A DNA stretch of 64,000 nt from Geotalea toluenoxydans JCM 15764 (GCF_001311985.1 NZ_BBCJ01000001.1:62001-126000); one strand, 5' to 3'. Counted from the stretch's first letter, positions 10,722 to 21,716 are shown. Numbers and translations: made by a program. The notes: generated from the letters alone by a model not told the origin.

Positions 10722-13130
10722 GTGCAGGGGGTGAAAGGAAGACCACTTTTCATTCCCCTTGCTTCCATTATTGCCGGCATTCTGTCGGCAGGTCTTTACT
10801 CTTTCTTTGTCCCGCAAGGAATCCTGCTGCCCCTTCTGCTTTTATCCCTTTTTGCCGTTTTCCTGCCGAAAAGGTACCCATATCTCCTGGCCATTTCTCT
10901 TCTGTTCTTTTGCTGGGGTAACCTTTCCCTAAAAGACCTGCTGCACTCTGACTTTCAAAAAAATCATATTGTCAGGTTTGTTTCCGATGAGCTGTGACTC
11001 TGGAAGGGGTCGTTGACAGCCGTCCTGAGGCCAGGGCAGCGGGATCACGGCTCCACCTTGAGGCTGAGCGCCTGTATCGGGCTGGTGGTTACGTTCCGGT
11101 GACCGGCCGGGTTTTGTTGTATGTGGGGGAGGGGCATCCTGAGGTACTCGCAGGAGACCGGGTAAGAGTTGTTTCGCGTCTCCATAGACCCCGGAACTAC
11201 GGCTTGCCGGGCGAATTTGATTTTGTTCGCAACCTTGCCCTGAAAGGTATCTTTGCCACCGCATTCGCAAGTCGTGCCGACGATGTGGTGCTGGTCATGG
11301 CCAATGTCAGCCATCCGCTGCAGCGTTTCATCGATCAAACGGCAGCGGGCATGGGCAATTTTATCGGTAAGGCCGTGCCCTCAGTAGAAGGTGGCATTCT
11401 CAGAGCTCTTCTCATTGGGGAGCGAGGCTATACTCCACCATATATTGAGACCGCCTATGCCAATACCGGGGTCAATCACATCCTGTCAATCTCAGGTTTT
11501 CACGTGGGAATCATCGCCCTGTGTGTATTTCACCTCCTGCTGGGTGTTTGTCGAAACTTCCAATGTTTAACCCTCAACTTTAATCTGCGCAAAAGCCTCC
11601 TTATCATTACCCTGCCTCTCATTATCTTTTATCTGTTGCTCTCGGGGACGGCCCCGGCAACTGCCCGCTCCGTTATTATGATAGCCGCATTGGTTTTTGC
11701 CCTCGCTGTCGAGCGTGAGGTGGAGCCGGTGAACAGTCTGCTGCTGGCCGCCATGGTTATTCTTGCCGTTACGCCAGGCGCCCTTTTCGATATTTCTTTT
11801 CAATTGTCATTTGTCGCCCTGTGGGGAATCATCATTCTAACCCCTATTTTCATGTTGCCTTTTGCCAGATTTGCCAGCGGCACGATAGCGTACAAACTGC
11901 TGCTCTTTCTGATGGCTTCACTTGCTGCCATCACTGGGACGCTTTTTCCCGTGGCATTTTATTTTCACCGGGTTTCATTCACCGGTCTTATCAGCAACCT
12001 GATTGTGGTGCCGCTCATGGGCTATGGTGCTGTAGTGCTGGGTTTTATGGCACTTCCGTTCATTTTCCTTTTCCCCTTTGTTGCGAGACTGCTGCTTGTT
12101 GCTGCCGCGTTTCCGGTTAAAATAGCCAACTCCTTCGTTCTGCTGGTTTCAAATATTCCAGCGTTGCCCCTTTTAAATCCAGATTACTTCGATCTTTTTT
12201 TATTCTATCTCCTGCTTCTGGTGCTGACCTTTGTCTCCTCAAGAAAATTCCAGATTGTCTTTTGCATTGTCACTACTGTTGCCATTGCCGGTAACGCCCT
12301 GTTTTTCAAGGGGCCGGATAAGGGGCTCCTGCAGATAACCTTTTTCAGTCTGGGCCAGGGAGAATCCACGTTGATATCGTTTCCCGGCGGTAAAACAATG
12401 CTGATAGACGGAGGCGGTTCTGCCGCGAGGGGGAATCAACGTGGGCGAAAGATTGCTGGCGCCTGCACTGTGGGCACTGGGTGTCACGACCGTAGATTAC
12501 ATGGTGTTGACCCACGCCCACCCGGACCATATTCAAGGCCTTCTTTACATTGCCGATAATTTTAAGGTGGGGGAGTTCTGGGAGAGCAGGCCGGCAATGG
12601 ACGATAGCGAGAACTACCGCAATCTCAGGGCAATTATCGATAAGCGAAAGATCCCGGTTCGCGAGATCCATGCATCGGACCATCAGATGGACATAGGAGG
12701 TGCGAGGCTTGAGTTTTTGTGGCCAGAAGCTGATAGCAGCAACCAGTACCCCGATTTGAACCAGAGATCGCTGGTCTTTCGTCTCGTGTATGAAAAGGGA
12801 GCGGTTCTGTTTACCGGTGATATCGGCATGGAAGTGGAGAAGCGACTATTTGCTCACAAGGGGCAGCAGAGCAACGTTCTTAAGGTCCCCCATCATGGGA
12901 GCAGATATTCATCTTCCCCTGAATTTCTTCACTGGGCTTCCCCGGAAATTGCCCTGATCTCCGCCGGCTATGGCAACAGCTTTCACCTTCCCGCCGAACA
13001 GACGCTGGCGAGGTTGAAGGAGAAGCATGTGGAAGTATATAGAACCGACCTTAACGGGACTATCCGCCTTATTTATGACGAAGGTAAGGGAAAGTTTATC
13101 GCCCGTAGGCAAAACTGGCATTTTAATTGA
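10722..13130 (+). CDS. comEC: ComEC/Rec2 family DNA-uptake channel protein (two frameshifts)
   Basis: ComEC forms the inner membrane channel for incoming single-stranded DNA in competence. The N terminus has several hydrophobic helices. The middle carries the ComEC core (SISGFHVGIIAL) and many membrane spans. The C terminus is a metallo-beta-lactamase-like domain with THAHPDHIQG, TGDIGMEVEKR and VPHHGSRYSSS. The start is GTG 10722, with AAGGAGAG about ten bases upstream. The frame breaks near 10993 (one base lost) and near 12431 in a G-run (one base gained or two lost). The repaired protein has about 802 residues, a normal size. Whether the organism is naturally competent cannot be told. Confidence 0.88.
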
Positions 13131-13209
13131 CAGAATTCCGATTTATCTGTTAGTTTGGGTCCACAATCGCCTGGATGCCCAATAAAAACCGACTCAGGAG
13201 ATATTCCTC

Positions 13210-14592
13210 ATGGAGAGGATTCTTGTAGTAGAAGACGACAGTTTCTTCAGGGAGGTATTTGCCGATCTGCTGCGGAGTGACGGCTTTGCTGTCGATGTGG
13301 CTGGTTCCGGAGAGAAAGCCCTGGAAATGTTGCATAGCAGCGAATATGCGTTGGTCGTCACCGATCTGGTCATGCCCGATATAACCGGACTTGATCTCCT
13401 GTCCAAGGTAAAGCAGTTTGATCCCTCCATAGATGTAATTCTGGTCACCGGCCACGCCAACACGGAGACCGCCGTGTTTGCCCTGAAAAACGGCGCCCGT
13501 GACTATCTTGTCAAGCCCATAAACAGCGAGGAATTCAAGCATGCGGTCGCACTCTGTTTCGAGCAGAGGAGGCTTCTTGATGAAAATCAGGAACTGAAAG
13601 GACTGCTGAACCTTTTTCAAATAAGTCAGACCATAGCCAATTCTCTTGATTTCGACCGCATTCACACAATACTTGTCGATTCACTGGCCAAAGAATTTGG
13701 TCTCAGTCGCTTAACCGGCTACTTCCAGAATGATGACGGTACGCTGGAGTTAAAAGAGATAAAAGGGTTCGACGAGGAAACCGCTTCTTCCCTTGGGGAG
13801 CTCATATTCGATATTTTCGATGTTCGCGAAGAGGATAATAGAAGTTTTGTCCTGCTTAATGATCTCGAGCAGCGGTCCCGGTTCTTTGCAGAACACTCCA
13901 TTACCGAAGCAATGCTGTTCTTCGTCAGGGCAAAAACAGCACTTCTTGGCATCATAATCGTTTTCAACGAATCGCAAAGCGTGTTTCCGGCCCAGTTGGA
14001 TTTCAAAAACATAAATTTCCTGCTTGATCAGGCATCCCTTGCCCTGGAAAATGCGTCCCGTTACAACAGTGCCAAGAATCTTCTCTACATCGACGAACTG
14101 ACTGGGCTCTTCAATTACCGTTACCTTGATGTAGCCCTCGAAAGGGAAGTCAGGCGCGCCGAGCGTTATTCTTCCAACATATCCATCATCTTTCTTGACA
14201 TAGATCTCTTCAAGCGAATAAACGATCAGTACGGACACCTTGTGGGAAGCAAGGCCCTGGCCGAAGTGGGGCTGTTGCTGAAAAAATCGGTGCGTGACGT
14301 GGATACGGTAATCCGTTACGGGGGGGATGAATATACGATAATACTCATCGAGACCGGAATAGACGGGGCTTCCGTAGTTGCTGAACGTATCCGCAGCACC
14401 ATTGAGGGTCATGTCTTCATTCAAAGTGAAGGTCTTGACATAAAACTTACCGCCAGTCTTGGCTGTGCCAGTTACCCGGAAGATGCATGTACCAAACTGG
14501 AGCTTCTCGAACTGGCTGACCAGGCAATGTATCGAAGCAAGGCCTGCGGGAAAAACATGGTCTTTCACATATCTGCATATAAAAAGCAATGA
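13210..14592 (+). CDS. response regulator diguanylate cyclase (REC-GAF-GGDEF)
   Basis: The 460-residue protein has a receiver domain (1-120) with D52 as phospho-acceptor in VTDLVMPD and K102 in the YLVKP motif. A GAF-like middle region follows (about 130-295), then a GGDEF domain (about 300-455). The active site reads GGDEY (371-375), an accepted variant. RDVD at 362-365, exactly five residues upstream, fits the inhibitory I-site that binds cyclic di-GMP. It is therefore probably an active, product-inhibited diguanylate cyclase switched by phosphorylation. No histidine kinase is adjacent. ATG 13210 follows a CAGGAG site, and hisS starts 18 bases downstream. Confidence 0.88.
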   Translation: MERILVVEDDSFFREVFADLLRSDGFAVDVAGSGEKALEMLHSSEYALVVTDLVMPDITGLDLLSKVKQFDPSIDVILVTGHANTETAVFALKNGARDYLVKPINSEEFKHAVALCFEQRRLLDENQELKGLLNLFQISQTIANSLDFDRIHTILVDSLAKEFGLSRLTGYFQNDDGTLELKEIKGFDEETASSLGELIFDIFDVREEDNRSFVLLNDLEQRSRFFAEHSITEAMLFFVRAKTALLGIIIVFNESQSVFPAQLDFKNINFLLDQASLALENASRYNSAKNLLYIDELTGLFNYRYLDVALEREVRRAERYSSNISIIFLDIDLFKRINDQYGHLVGSKALAEVGLLLKKSVRDVDTVIRYGGDEYTIILIETGIDGASVVAERIRSTIEGHVFIQSEGLDIKLTASLGCASYPEDACTKLELLELADQAMYRSKACGKNMVFHISAYKKQ

Positions 14593-14610
14593 ACGAGGAG
14601 ATAAACAGGC

Positions 14611-15857
14611 GTGAGCATTACCGGCATCAAGGGTTTTAACGATATACTTCCCGGAGAGGTTGAAAAGTGGCAGCATATTGAGGCAGCGGCAAGGAGGGTT
14701 TTCGGGCTGTATGGATTCTCTGAGATCAGGGTGCCGATTCTGGAAAAGACAGAACTTTTCTGCCGTTCCATTGGCGACTCTACCGATATTGTCGAAAAGG
14801 AGATGTACTCCTTTGTCGACAAGGGAGAGAACAAGGTTACCATGCGCCCCGAGGGCACGGCCAGCATCATGCGCGCTTCATCGAACACAAGCTTTATGCG
14901 GCTGATCCGGTTGCCAAACTCTATTACATGGGTCCCATGTTCCGTTATGAACGGCCCCAAAAGGGGCGTTACCGCCAGTTTCACCAGATCGGTGCCGAGG
15001 TAACAGGGATAGCCGATCCCAAGGTTGATGCCCAGGTACTGACCATGCTTTGTCACTTCTTTGCCGAGCTGGACCTGACCGAGCCCCATCTGCAGATCAA
15101 TTCCCTTGGCTGTCCCGAGTGCAGACCGAAATATCGTCAGGTCCTGAAGGATTTCCTCAAGAGCAGGATCGACAAGCTGTGTGATGATTGCCGGAGGAGA
15201 ATCGACACTAATCCCCTCCGTGCGCTCGATTGTAAAGCCGCCGGCTGCAAGGAAGCCACAGAAGGCGCGCCCTCTGTTCTTGATTATCTGTGTCATGACT
15301 GCAATGATCATTTTGCCAAAACCAGGTGCCACCTGGAATCGGTGGGCACGTCATACAGCATAAATACCCGCATGGTCCGTGGCCTTGATTACTATACCCG
15401 CACCACCTTCGAGCTTGTCACCGGCCTTTTAGGCTCACAGAGTGCTGTTGCAGCCGGGGGCCGTTATGATGGCCTCATATCAGATCTTGGTGGGCCATCG
15501 CTTCCGGGCATCGGTTTTGCCATGGGAGTCGAGAGGGTTGCTCTGCTTTTGGCAGAAAAAGATTTCCGCAAACGCCCGGATTTCTTCATAGCAGCCCTTG
15601 GAGAAACAGCACAGGCGGAAGCCTTCAGGCTTATGTCAGGACTGCAGCAGAAGGGCCGCTCAGTGGAAATGGATTTTGCCGGAAAAAGCCTGAAAAGCCA
15701 GATGCGGCGAGCCGACAAATTCAACGCCCACTTTACCCTGATTCTGGGTGAAGACGAGCTGGTTAAGGGGTCAGCTGCCCTGAAGAACATGGATTCCGGC
15801 ACTCAGACCGATGTCAGATTGGATGTGGACGTGCTCTGCAAGGCAGTGGCCTCCTGA
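14611..15857 (+). CDS. hisS: histidyl-tRNA synthetase (one frameshift)
   Basis: This class II synthetase charges tRNA-His. Visible blocks are [12 protein letters not shown] at the start, [11 protein letters not shown] (motif 2 region), the histidine-binding [18 protein letters not shown], and motif 3 [12 protein letters not shown]. An inserted cysteine-rich stretch (CPEC, CDDC, CHDC) may bind zinc. The frame breaks near 14877, where GCTTCATC should read GCTTTCATC, restoring IMRAFIEHKLY. The repaired length is about 415 residues. The start is GTG 14611 after CGAGGAG. HisRS is essential, so the break is almost certainly an error in the sequence. Confidence 0.93.
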
Positions 15858-15879
15858 TCCCTTCATTTTTCATTTAAGG

Positions 15880-15919
15880 CCGCCTGACTGGTATGCTTTA
15901 TCAGCAGGCGGTTTTGTTT
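15880..15919 (+). terminator. terminator after hisS
   Basis: CCGCCTG (15880-15886) pairs with CAGGCGG (15905-15911) and is followed by TTTTGTTT. Confidence 0.75.
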
Positions 15920-15929
15920 ATAAGGTCCA

Positions 15930-16703
15930 ATGGACAACGTATTCGCACATAAGCTGAGGGTCCGCTACTACGAGGTGGATTGCAACGGATCGGTCAAGCC
16001 GGCCGCCATTTTCAATTTTATGCAGGACGCGGCAGCTTCCCATGTGAGACAGCTGGACTTATCCGTTGCCGATCTCGGTAAAAAGAACCTGACCTGGGTA
16101 ATCTCCCGTTTTCACCTGCGCCTGTTGCACTACCCTCGGGGAAATGACAGGATCACCATTCACACCTGGCCCTCCACAAAGGATGGACTGTTTTCATGCA
16201 GGGAATACACAATCAGGGACGAAGACGGAAAAGTCATTGCCCTGGCCACCAGTTCCTGGGCCGCCGTCAATATTACCACCCGCCGGCCTGTGCGCCTTAA
16301 GGACCATCTCCGCGACTTTCCGCTTAAGTCAGAGCGGGCAATTGAAGATGATTTCCCCTCTTTACCCCGTCCGGGCAGGATCGATGGCGAGCAGAGTTTC
16401 CAGGTACGCCGCAGCGATCTGGACATCAATCGGCATGTTAATAATGCCGTTTATGTGGACTGGGCGTTGGAAACCGTGCCGCCAAGCATTGCCGAAAAAT
16501 ACAGGCTGGCAGAAATCGAAGTTAGCTTTCGCGGAGAAGCATTGTACGGGGACAATGTGGTGTGCAGCTGCGAAGTTTTTCCGGTTTCGGCCGAAGAAGT
16601 TGAGTGTCTGCATCAACTGGTAAATGAAATTGATGGCAAAGAACTGACACGCTTCCGTTCCTTCTGGCGGCTGTTGGTTGACAGACAAAAGGCAGCGGCC
16701 TGA
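15930..16703 (+). CDS. acyl-ACP thioesterase (FatA/FatB-like)
   Basis: A 257-residue double hot-dog protein resembling plant and bacterial acyl-ACP thioesterases, which release free fatty acids from ACP. The first hot-dog begins VRYYEVDCNGSVKPAAIFNFMQD. The second contains DLDINRHVNNAVYVDW, where N167 and H169 match the conserved catalytic Asn-x-His, and E177 a few residues later. The first half has WVISRFHLRL and a TWPS segment, both typical. ATG 15930 lies just after the hisS terminator, so the gene needs its own promoter or read-through. A TTG-started deacetylase follows 18 bases later. Confidence 0.82.
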   Translation: MDNVFAHKLRVRYYEVDCNGSVKPAAIFNFMQDAAASHVRQLDLSVADLGKKNLTWVISRFHLRLLHYPRGNDRITIHTWPSTKDGLFSCREYTIRDEDGKVIALATSSWAAVNITTRRPVRLKDHLRDFPLKSERAIEDDFPSLPRPGRIDGEQSFQVRRSDLDINRHVNNAVYVDWALETVPPSIAEKYRLAEIEVSFRGEALYGDNVVCSCEVFPVSAEEVECLHQLVNEIDGKELTRFRSFWRLLVDRQKAAA

Positions 16704-16721
16704 AAAGCGGAGGATATCTAC

Positions 16722-17662
16722 TTGGCAAAAAAGAAGGGGAAAGGGACAAATAGGCGCAAGAGTTCAGGGGGCAAATACCGGCAACTGGTTACGCTCCTGG
16801 CTGTAATAGTTTTGATAGCGCTGGCTTTTTTCCTATTGGAACAGTCCAGGCACACCTTGCCTGGAAAGCAGGAAAGGCAGGGGAGCCTTGAACGACAGAA
16901 AATGCCTGCTCGTCCTGTGGCGAAACCCGGGAAGCATGATGTCTATACTGCAGCCAAGGCGAGACCCGTTCCACAGGCAAGAACGAGGCCGCACCTGACC
17001 GGTCCCGGCACCGTTGCCATCATTATCGACGATATGGGACGCAGCACCAGAGAAGCCGATTCTTTACTGGCAATCAATCTGCCAATTACCTTCGCCGTTA
17101 TTCCCGGATATGCCAAGCAAGGGCTGTTGCCGAAATTGCCCATGGCAGGGGAGGGGAGGTCATGGTCCACATGCCCATGGAGCCACAGGGATACCCGGAG
17201 AAAAAGATGGAAAAAAACGGCCTGCTGCTTGGGGAGAGTAATGAACAGATAGCCTCCAAGGTGAAGGGGTATCTGCAGGAAATTCCTTATGCGGTCGGCG
17301 CCAATAACCATATGGGGTCCAGTTTTACCGAGAGCGAAGAAAAGATGCAGCCGGTGCTGCAGATCCTGCAGGAAAGGGGCTTGTTCTTTGTCGACAGCAT
17401 GACATCCCCCAAATCGGCAGGGTTCCGCCTCGCCAGAAAGATGGGACTTAAATCGGGGACCAGGCAGGTGTTTCTGGATAACGTGCAGAATGTGCAGGCG
17501 ATCAATGCCCAGTTGCAACAGGTGGCAGATGCCGCCAGGAGGAGGGGCAGTGCCATTGCCATCTGTCATCCTCACCGGACCACCATTCAGGCACTGTCAG
17601 ATGATGCCCCAGTTGAAAAAACAGGAATCACCTTCGTTTATGCATCACAAATTGTCAGCTGA
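16722..17662 (+). CDS. divergent polysaccharide deacetylase (one frameshift)
   Basis: This belongs to the divergent polysaccharide deacetylase family (PF04748, YibQ-like). One membrane anchor lies at residues 20-41, followed by a Pro/Arg-rich linker. The catalytic-type domain has IIIDDMGRS, ITFAVIPG, VMVHMPMEPQGYP, NNHMGSSFT and ICHPHRTT. Start is TTG 16722, chosen for GCGGAGG eight bases upstream. The frame breaks near 17122, where CAAGGGCT should read CAAGGGGCT, joining two segments through AEIAHGRGGE into about 313 residues. In many bacteria this family neighbours ctpA and envC; here those lie 30 kb away. It converges with the ParA-like gene, with 18 bases between stops. Confidence 0.82.
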
Positions 17663-17680
17663 CCTTGCCTTCCTTATTCT

Positions 17681-19029
17681 TCAGCAGATCTGTTCCGCAA
17701 TATGTCTTTTCAGTTTGGCGAATGCCCGGTAGTTTTCCTCCATGAGGATCGCCTCAGGATTGCCGGTGGTTATGGGATGAACAAAAAGAAATGCATCTCG
17801 CAAGGTTTCCCCATATCCTCTTAAAGTGTCCAGGGGAGGGGCCAATTCTCCAGGTTGATACGCCTTGCTGGACATGGGCAGGCCGCTGAGATCGAAACGA
17901 TGGCACTCAACTTCTGTTCCGCTACCTGCGGAGACCGGCTTGAAGGCAAAGGCCGATTCCTTTATGGTGTCCTGCAGCATCAGCCGTACCGGGTCATCGC
18001 CCGGCAGACCCTGTGGCAGATTATAAATGGACGACAGCAGGAAACGTGAGAAACATCTTTCTTCCATAAAACCTGCATCACTTCCGTCGGATGTCTCATA
18101 AAAATAGGTAACGCCGCTCTTTGCTTGGCTGGATGGGCTGCCGCACATTATGCAGTGGGATTTGACGCCGCTCAGCCGAGCAAAGAATTCCTCTTTCTTG
18201 CGGGTGTCTTCAGCGGTGAGCCATTGATGGAAGAGCTGTGACCGTGGTTCGGTGGTGGCATTCATTTCCTGGAGCACACTTCTGGCCAGTTGGGTAAACT
18301 GGTTGTAAACGTCGGTACTGCGGGCATGGGTCAGGATCGGATAAATCTTGCCCTCCGGATTGGTGTTGAGACCTTCGACCTTGGGGCTTTTGGATATATA
18401 GGTATCGTGGCAGCGGTAACCGCGGTTAATGGCGTAGGCTTGAGGAGTGTCTTCTGATCGCTGAACATCCCTTCGAATTTCACCCTTTCATCCACCAGGC
18501 AGGGGATCAGAGAAAGGGTCTTCTTGTCCATGCCACGTTTGTCGAAGAGGTCGAAGATGTTGCGGCAGTTTTCCATGCTGGCCATGTCCTTGATGGGAAT
18601 GATCACCTGGTCGGCTGCAAAGAGCGCATTCTGAGTAAGTATGTCCAGGTCAGGTCTGGTATCGATGATCAAGACGCCTGAGATTCCGGAAGATGCCAAA
18701 AGCCTTGCCAGAACCATGGGACCCTTCATCGAGGTTTTCAGACCGGAGAGTGCGCCGGAAGAGGGTATGTAATTGACCCCATACTGCCCCGTGTGAAGCA
18801 GGTCGAGACCAGGCGTTTCAAGGAGCAGGTCGGAGACATCCTTATCCTGTTTCTGTCCCTTGATGGCGAACATCTTGTCTATGGTGAAGTGATTGTCGAA
18901 GGAGAAAATGGAAACGGGCAGGTTTTCATCCAGTGCCTTAAGGAATATGGCCAGGTTTGTCGCCAGGGTGGTCTTGCCGACCCCCCCTTTTTCCGAAGAG
19001 ATGGTGATTACATATGGATAGTTTTTCAT
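17681..19029 (-). CDS. ParA/MinD-like ATPase with uncharacterised C-terminal domain (one frameshift)
   Basis: Translation from ATG 19029 gives MKNYPYVITISSEKGGVGKTT, a deviant Walker A ParA-type P-loop (KGGVGKTT), then a Walker B-like LIIDTRPD. The frame as given ends near 18331, but restoring one base near 18439 (AGGCTT to AGGCCTT on the plus strand) runs it on to 17681 for about 449 residues. The junction reads LLKAYAINRGYRCHDTYIS. The last 190 residues are not ParA-like. They contain a CIMC pair, further cysteines, and an acidic/aromatic region I do not recognise. No ParB gene or parS-like site is adjacent, so a partition role is unsupported; a cargo-positioning or regulatory role is possible. 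xseA is divergent. Confidence 0.75.
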
Positions 19030-19131
19030 GGCGGCATCATACAATGAAGCTATTCCCATGGTCAACCGGTAGTTTGACAGGCTATGGCGCCTATGGTAGA
19101 AACAGCTGTGAGTTGGGGGAACACAGGGGGC

Positions 19132-20469
19132 ATGGTGCTTTTTGCCGAAAAGAATATTCTTAGCGTAAGCCAGCTGACCGGACTCGTCCGCAGCGTGCTG
19201 GAGGATAATTTTGATCATGTCTGGGTGGAAGGGGAAGTATCAAACCTTGCCACGCCGGGTTCCGGCCATCTGTACTTCACACTGAAGGATGCATCTGCAC
19301 AGCTCCGCTGCGTCATGTTTCGCGCTTCTGCCCGCGCTCTGAAATTCAAGCCCAGCGATGGCATGGGGCTTATTGCCCGTGGCCGGCTCTCGGTCTTCGA
19401 CGCACGTGGGGAGTACCAGCTTATTGTGGAATACCTGGAACCGAAAGGTATTGGCGCCCTGCAGCTCGCATTCATCCAGCTAAAGGAGCGACTGGCCAAG
19501 GAAGGACTTTTTTCCGATTCACACAAGAAGGAGATACCCAGACTGCCCCAGCGCATAGGTATTGTGACCTCGGCCACCGGTGCGGCTATCCATGACATTC
19601 TGAACGTACTGAACCGGCGCTTTGCCAACGTGCAGGTACTGCTCAGGCCGGTGAAGGTTCAAGGTGAAGGAGCTGCCGAAGAAATAGCGGCTGCCGTGAA
19701 CGATTTAAACAGATATGGAAGCATAGATGTCATGATTGTCGGTCGTGGCGGAGGTTCGCTGGAAGACCTGTGGGCCTTCAACGAAGAGATCGTGGCGCGT
19801 GCATCTATCGATCCTCTATTCCTGTAATTTCTGCCGTAGGCATGAGATAGATTTTACCATATCAGATTTCGTTGCCGACCTGCGTGCCCCAACGCCATCC
19901 GCAGCGGCGGAGATGGTGATAAAAAGCAAAACGGAAATCTCCGCCGAACTGGAGGCGTTGTCCCACCGCCTGGGGATGGCCATGCGTCGACTGCTCAATG
20001 AACATTGGGGAGAGCTCAATGGCTTGGTCCGTGCTGTCAAAGATCCGTCGATGCTCCTTGGCCATCTGGCCCAGCGGCTTGATGACCTGGAAGGCAGATC
20101 ATGCGCTGTATTCGTCAGTTGCTGATCAGAAGCGCCGATAAAAATCATTTTCTTCATGACCGCCTTAGCTTGCAAAACCCCGTCCTGCAGTTGGAGCGGT
20201 GCCGGGAGCAGCTCCTTCTTGTGCAGTCCCGAATGGAAAAGACAATGATGCATACTGTCGAGCGGGCGGGGCAGTCCCTTGCCTTCAATGCCGGCAAGCT
20301 TCAGGCCCTTTCACCGTTGGCCACCATGGCCCGTGGGTATTCTATCGTGAAAAAGCTTCCGGGTGGTGCGGTGGTAGCCGATCGGGACCAACTGGCCGCC
20401 GGCGATTCCATAGATATATTGCTTAAAAAAGGACGCGCTACCTGTAGAGTGGAGTGCACCCATGACTGA
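19132..20469 (+). CDS. xseA: exodeoxyribonuclease VII large subunit (three frameshifts)
   Basis: XseA is the catalytic subunit of exonuclease VII, which degrades single-stranded DNA. The N-terminal OB-fold is recognisable from [23 protein letters not shown] and GHLYFTLKD. The catalytic region has [15 protein letters not shown] and [17 protein letters not shown]. The coiled C-terminal half is followed by [14 protein letters not shown]. Breaks near 19802, 19840 and 20100 each need one extra base, restoring VISAVGHEIDFT between the first two. The repaired length is about 446 residues. Start ATG 19132 or GTG 19135, after a G-rich CAGGGGG site. xseB follows. Confidence 0.9.
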
Positions 20470-20485
20470 CAGCGGTCATCAAACC

Positions 20486-20513
20486 TTGACTGCTTGGCAC
20501 TTATCTGTATAAT
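20486..20513 (+). promoter_or_regulatory. sigma70-type promoter for xseB-ispA-dxs
   Basis: TTGACT at 20486-20491 and a perfect TATAAT at 20508-20513 are 16 bases apart, in the 87-base gap between xseA and xseB. Confidence 0.7.
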
Positions 20514-20556
20514 AACGCTGTTTTTTCCCAAAACTCCTGTCGGAAAGAGCTAATCC

Positions 20557-20787
20557 ATGGCCGTTGAAAAATTCGAGACCGCACTGAAAAAATTGGAAGA
20601 GGTAGTGAAGAAACTGGAAGGTGGAGAGCTTTCCCTTGAAGACTCGCTTAAAGCCTTTGAGGAAGGGATCAAGCAGGCCGCTTTTTGCTCGAAGAAGCTC
20701 AATGAAGCAGAAAAACGGGTGGAGGTTTTGCTCAAGCAGAAGGATGGCCGATTTGTAACCGAACAGTTTCAGCCTGAAGATGAATGA
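20557..20787 (+). CDS. xseB: exodeoxyribonuclease VII small subunit
   Basis: This 76-residue helical protein binds XseA in exonuclease VII. It begins FETALKKLEEVVKKLEGGELSLE and contains the family block ALKAFEEG-like LKAFEEGIKQA and a lysine/glutamate-rich C terminus. Frame and length are normal. It has its own promoter and precedes ispA, a conserved xseA-xseB-ispA-dxs order. Confidence 0.94.
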   Translation: MAVEKFETALKKLEEVVKKLEGGELSLEDSLKAFEEGIKQAAFCSKKLNEAEKRVEVLLKQKDGRFVTEQFQPEDE

Positions 20788-20822
20788 ATGTCTAATATCC
20801 CAACGTATGAAATGAGATTTGA

Positions 20823-21716
20823 ATGGATTTGAAAAGTTACCTGAAAGAACGCTGCCAGCTGGTAGATGATGCACTCGACCGATTTCTGCCCCTTGCCGAT
20901 GACCTTCCTGCTTCGCTCCACAAATCAATGCGTTACTCCATCTTTGCGGGGGGGAAAAGGATCCGCCCCATACTGATGCTCGCCGCCTGTGAAGCCGTGG
21001 GAGGGAATATATCCCAGGCCATGCCTGCCGCCTGTGCCATGGAGATGATTCATACCTATTCACTGATACATGATGACCTGCCTGCCATGGACGACGATGA
21101 TTTTCGTCGCGGCAATCCCACCAACCACAAGGTTTTCGGCGAGGCCGTAGCAATTCTTGCCGGAGATGCCCTTCTTACCGAGGCATTCATACTGCTCAGC
21201 AATGTGGCAGCGGCCCAAACTATCCCGCCGGCTGCATTGGTCCAGGTAATTCAGGAAATTTCCTGCTGCGCCGGATCAAGAGGGATGGTTGGCGGACAGG
21301 TGGTTGACATGGAGAGCGAGGGCAATGCCGAGATAGATCTGGCGACAGTCCAGTACATTCACACCCATAAAACCGGCGCATTGATCAAAGCTTCTGTCAA
21401 ATCCGGGGCACTGCTTGGCGGTGCAGGCAGCAAGGACGCCGAAAGTCTCACCCGTTACGGTGAGGCTATAGGGCTGGCTTTCCAGATTGCCGATGATATC
21501 CTCGACATTGAGGGAACCACTGAGGAGATCGGTAAGGACGCCGGCAGTGACGAAGCCAGGGGAAAGGCGACCTATCCCGCTGTGATGGGCTTGGCAGAAG
21601 CCAAAATACGTGCTGCGGAACTGGTGGACATCGCCCTTGATGCCCTGTCTGCTTTTGATAGAAAAGCTGATCCCTTACGTGAAATTGCATCTTACATCGT
21701 GAAACGGAAGTCCTGA
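20823..21716 (+). CDS. ispA: polyprenyl (farnesyl/geranyl) diphosphate synthase
   Basis: This 297-residue isoprenyl diphosphate synthase condenses IPP with allylic diphosphates. The first aspartate-rich motif is [15 protein letters not shown] (D84, D85, D90) and the second is QIADDILD (D224, D225, D228). The basic GGKRIRP motif lies at residues 43-49. The two-residue insertion within the first DDxxxxD is typical of bacterial type FPP synthases, so farnesyl diphosphate is the likely product, though chain length cannot be read safely. Its stop overlaps the dxs ATG by one base. Confidence 0.93.
   Translation: MDLKSYLKERCQLVDDALDRFLPLADDLPASLHKSMRYSIFAGGKRIRPILMLAACEAVGGNISQAMPAACAMEMIHTYSLIHDDLPAMDDDDFRRGNPTNHKVFGEAVAILAGDALLTEAFILLSNVAAAQTIPPAALVQVIQEISCCAGSRGMVGGQVVDMESEGNAEIDLATVQYIHTHKTGALIKASVKSGALLGGAGSKDAESLTRYGEAIGLAFQIADDILDIEGTTEEIGKDAGSDEARGKATYPAVMGLAEAKIRAAELVDIALDALSAFDRKADPLREIASYIVKRKS

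Noticed and set aside
17681-19218. Longer ParA-like reading starting at 19218
   Set aside because: The extra N-terminal residues overlap the xseA start region and lack similarity; the start at 19029 begins exactly at the ParA beta strand.
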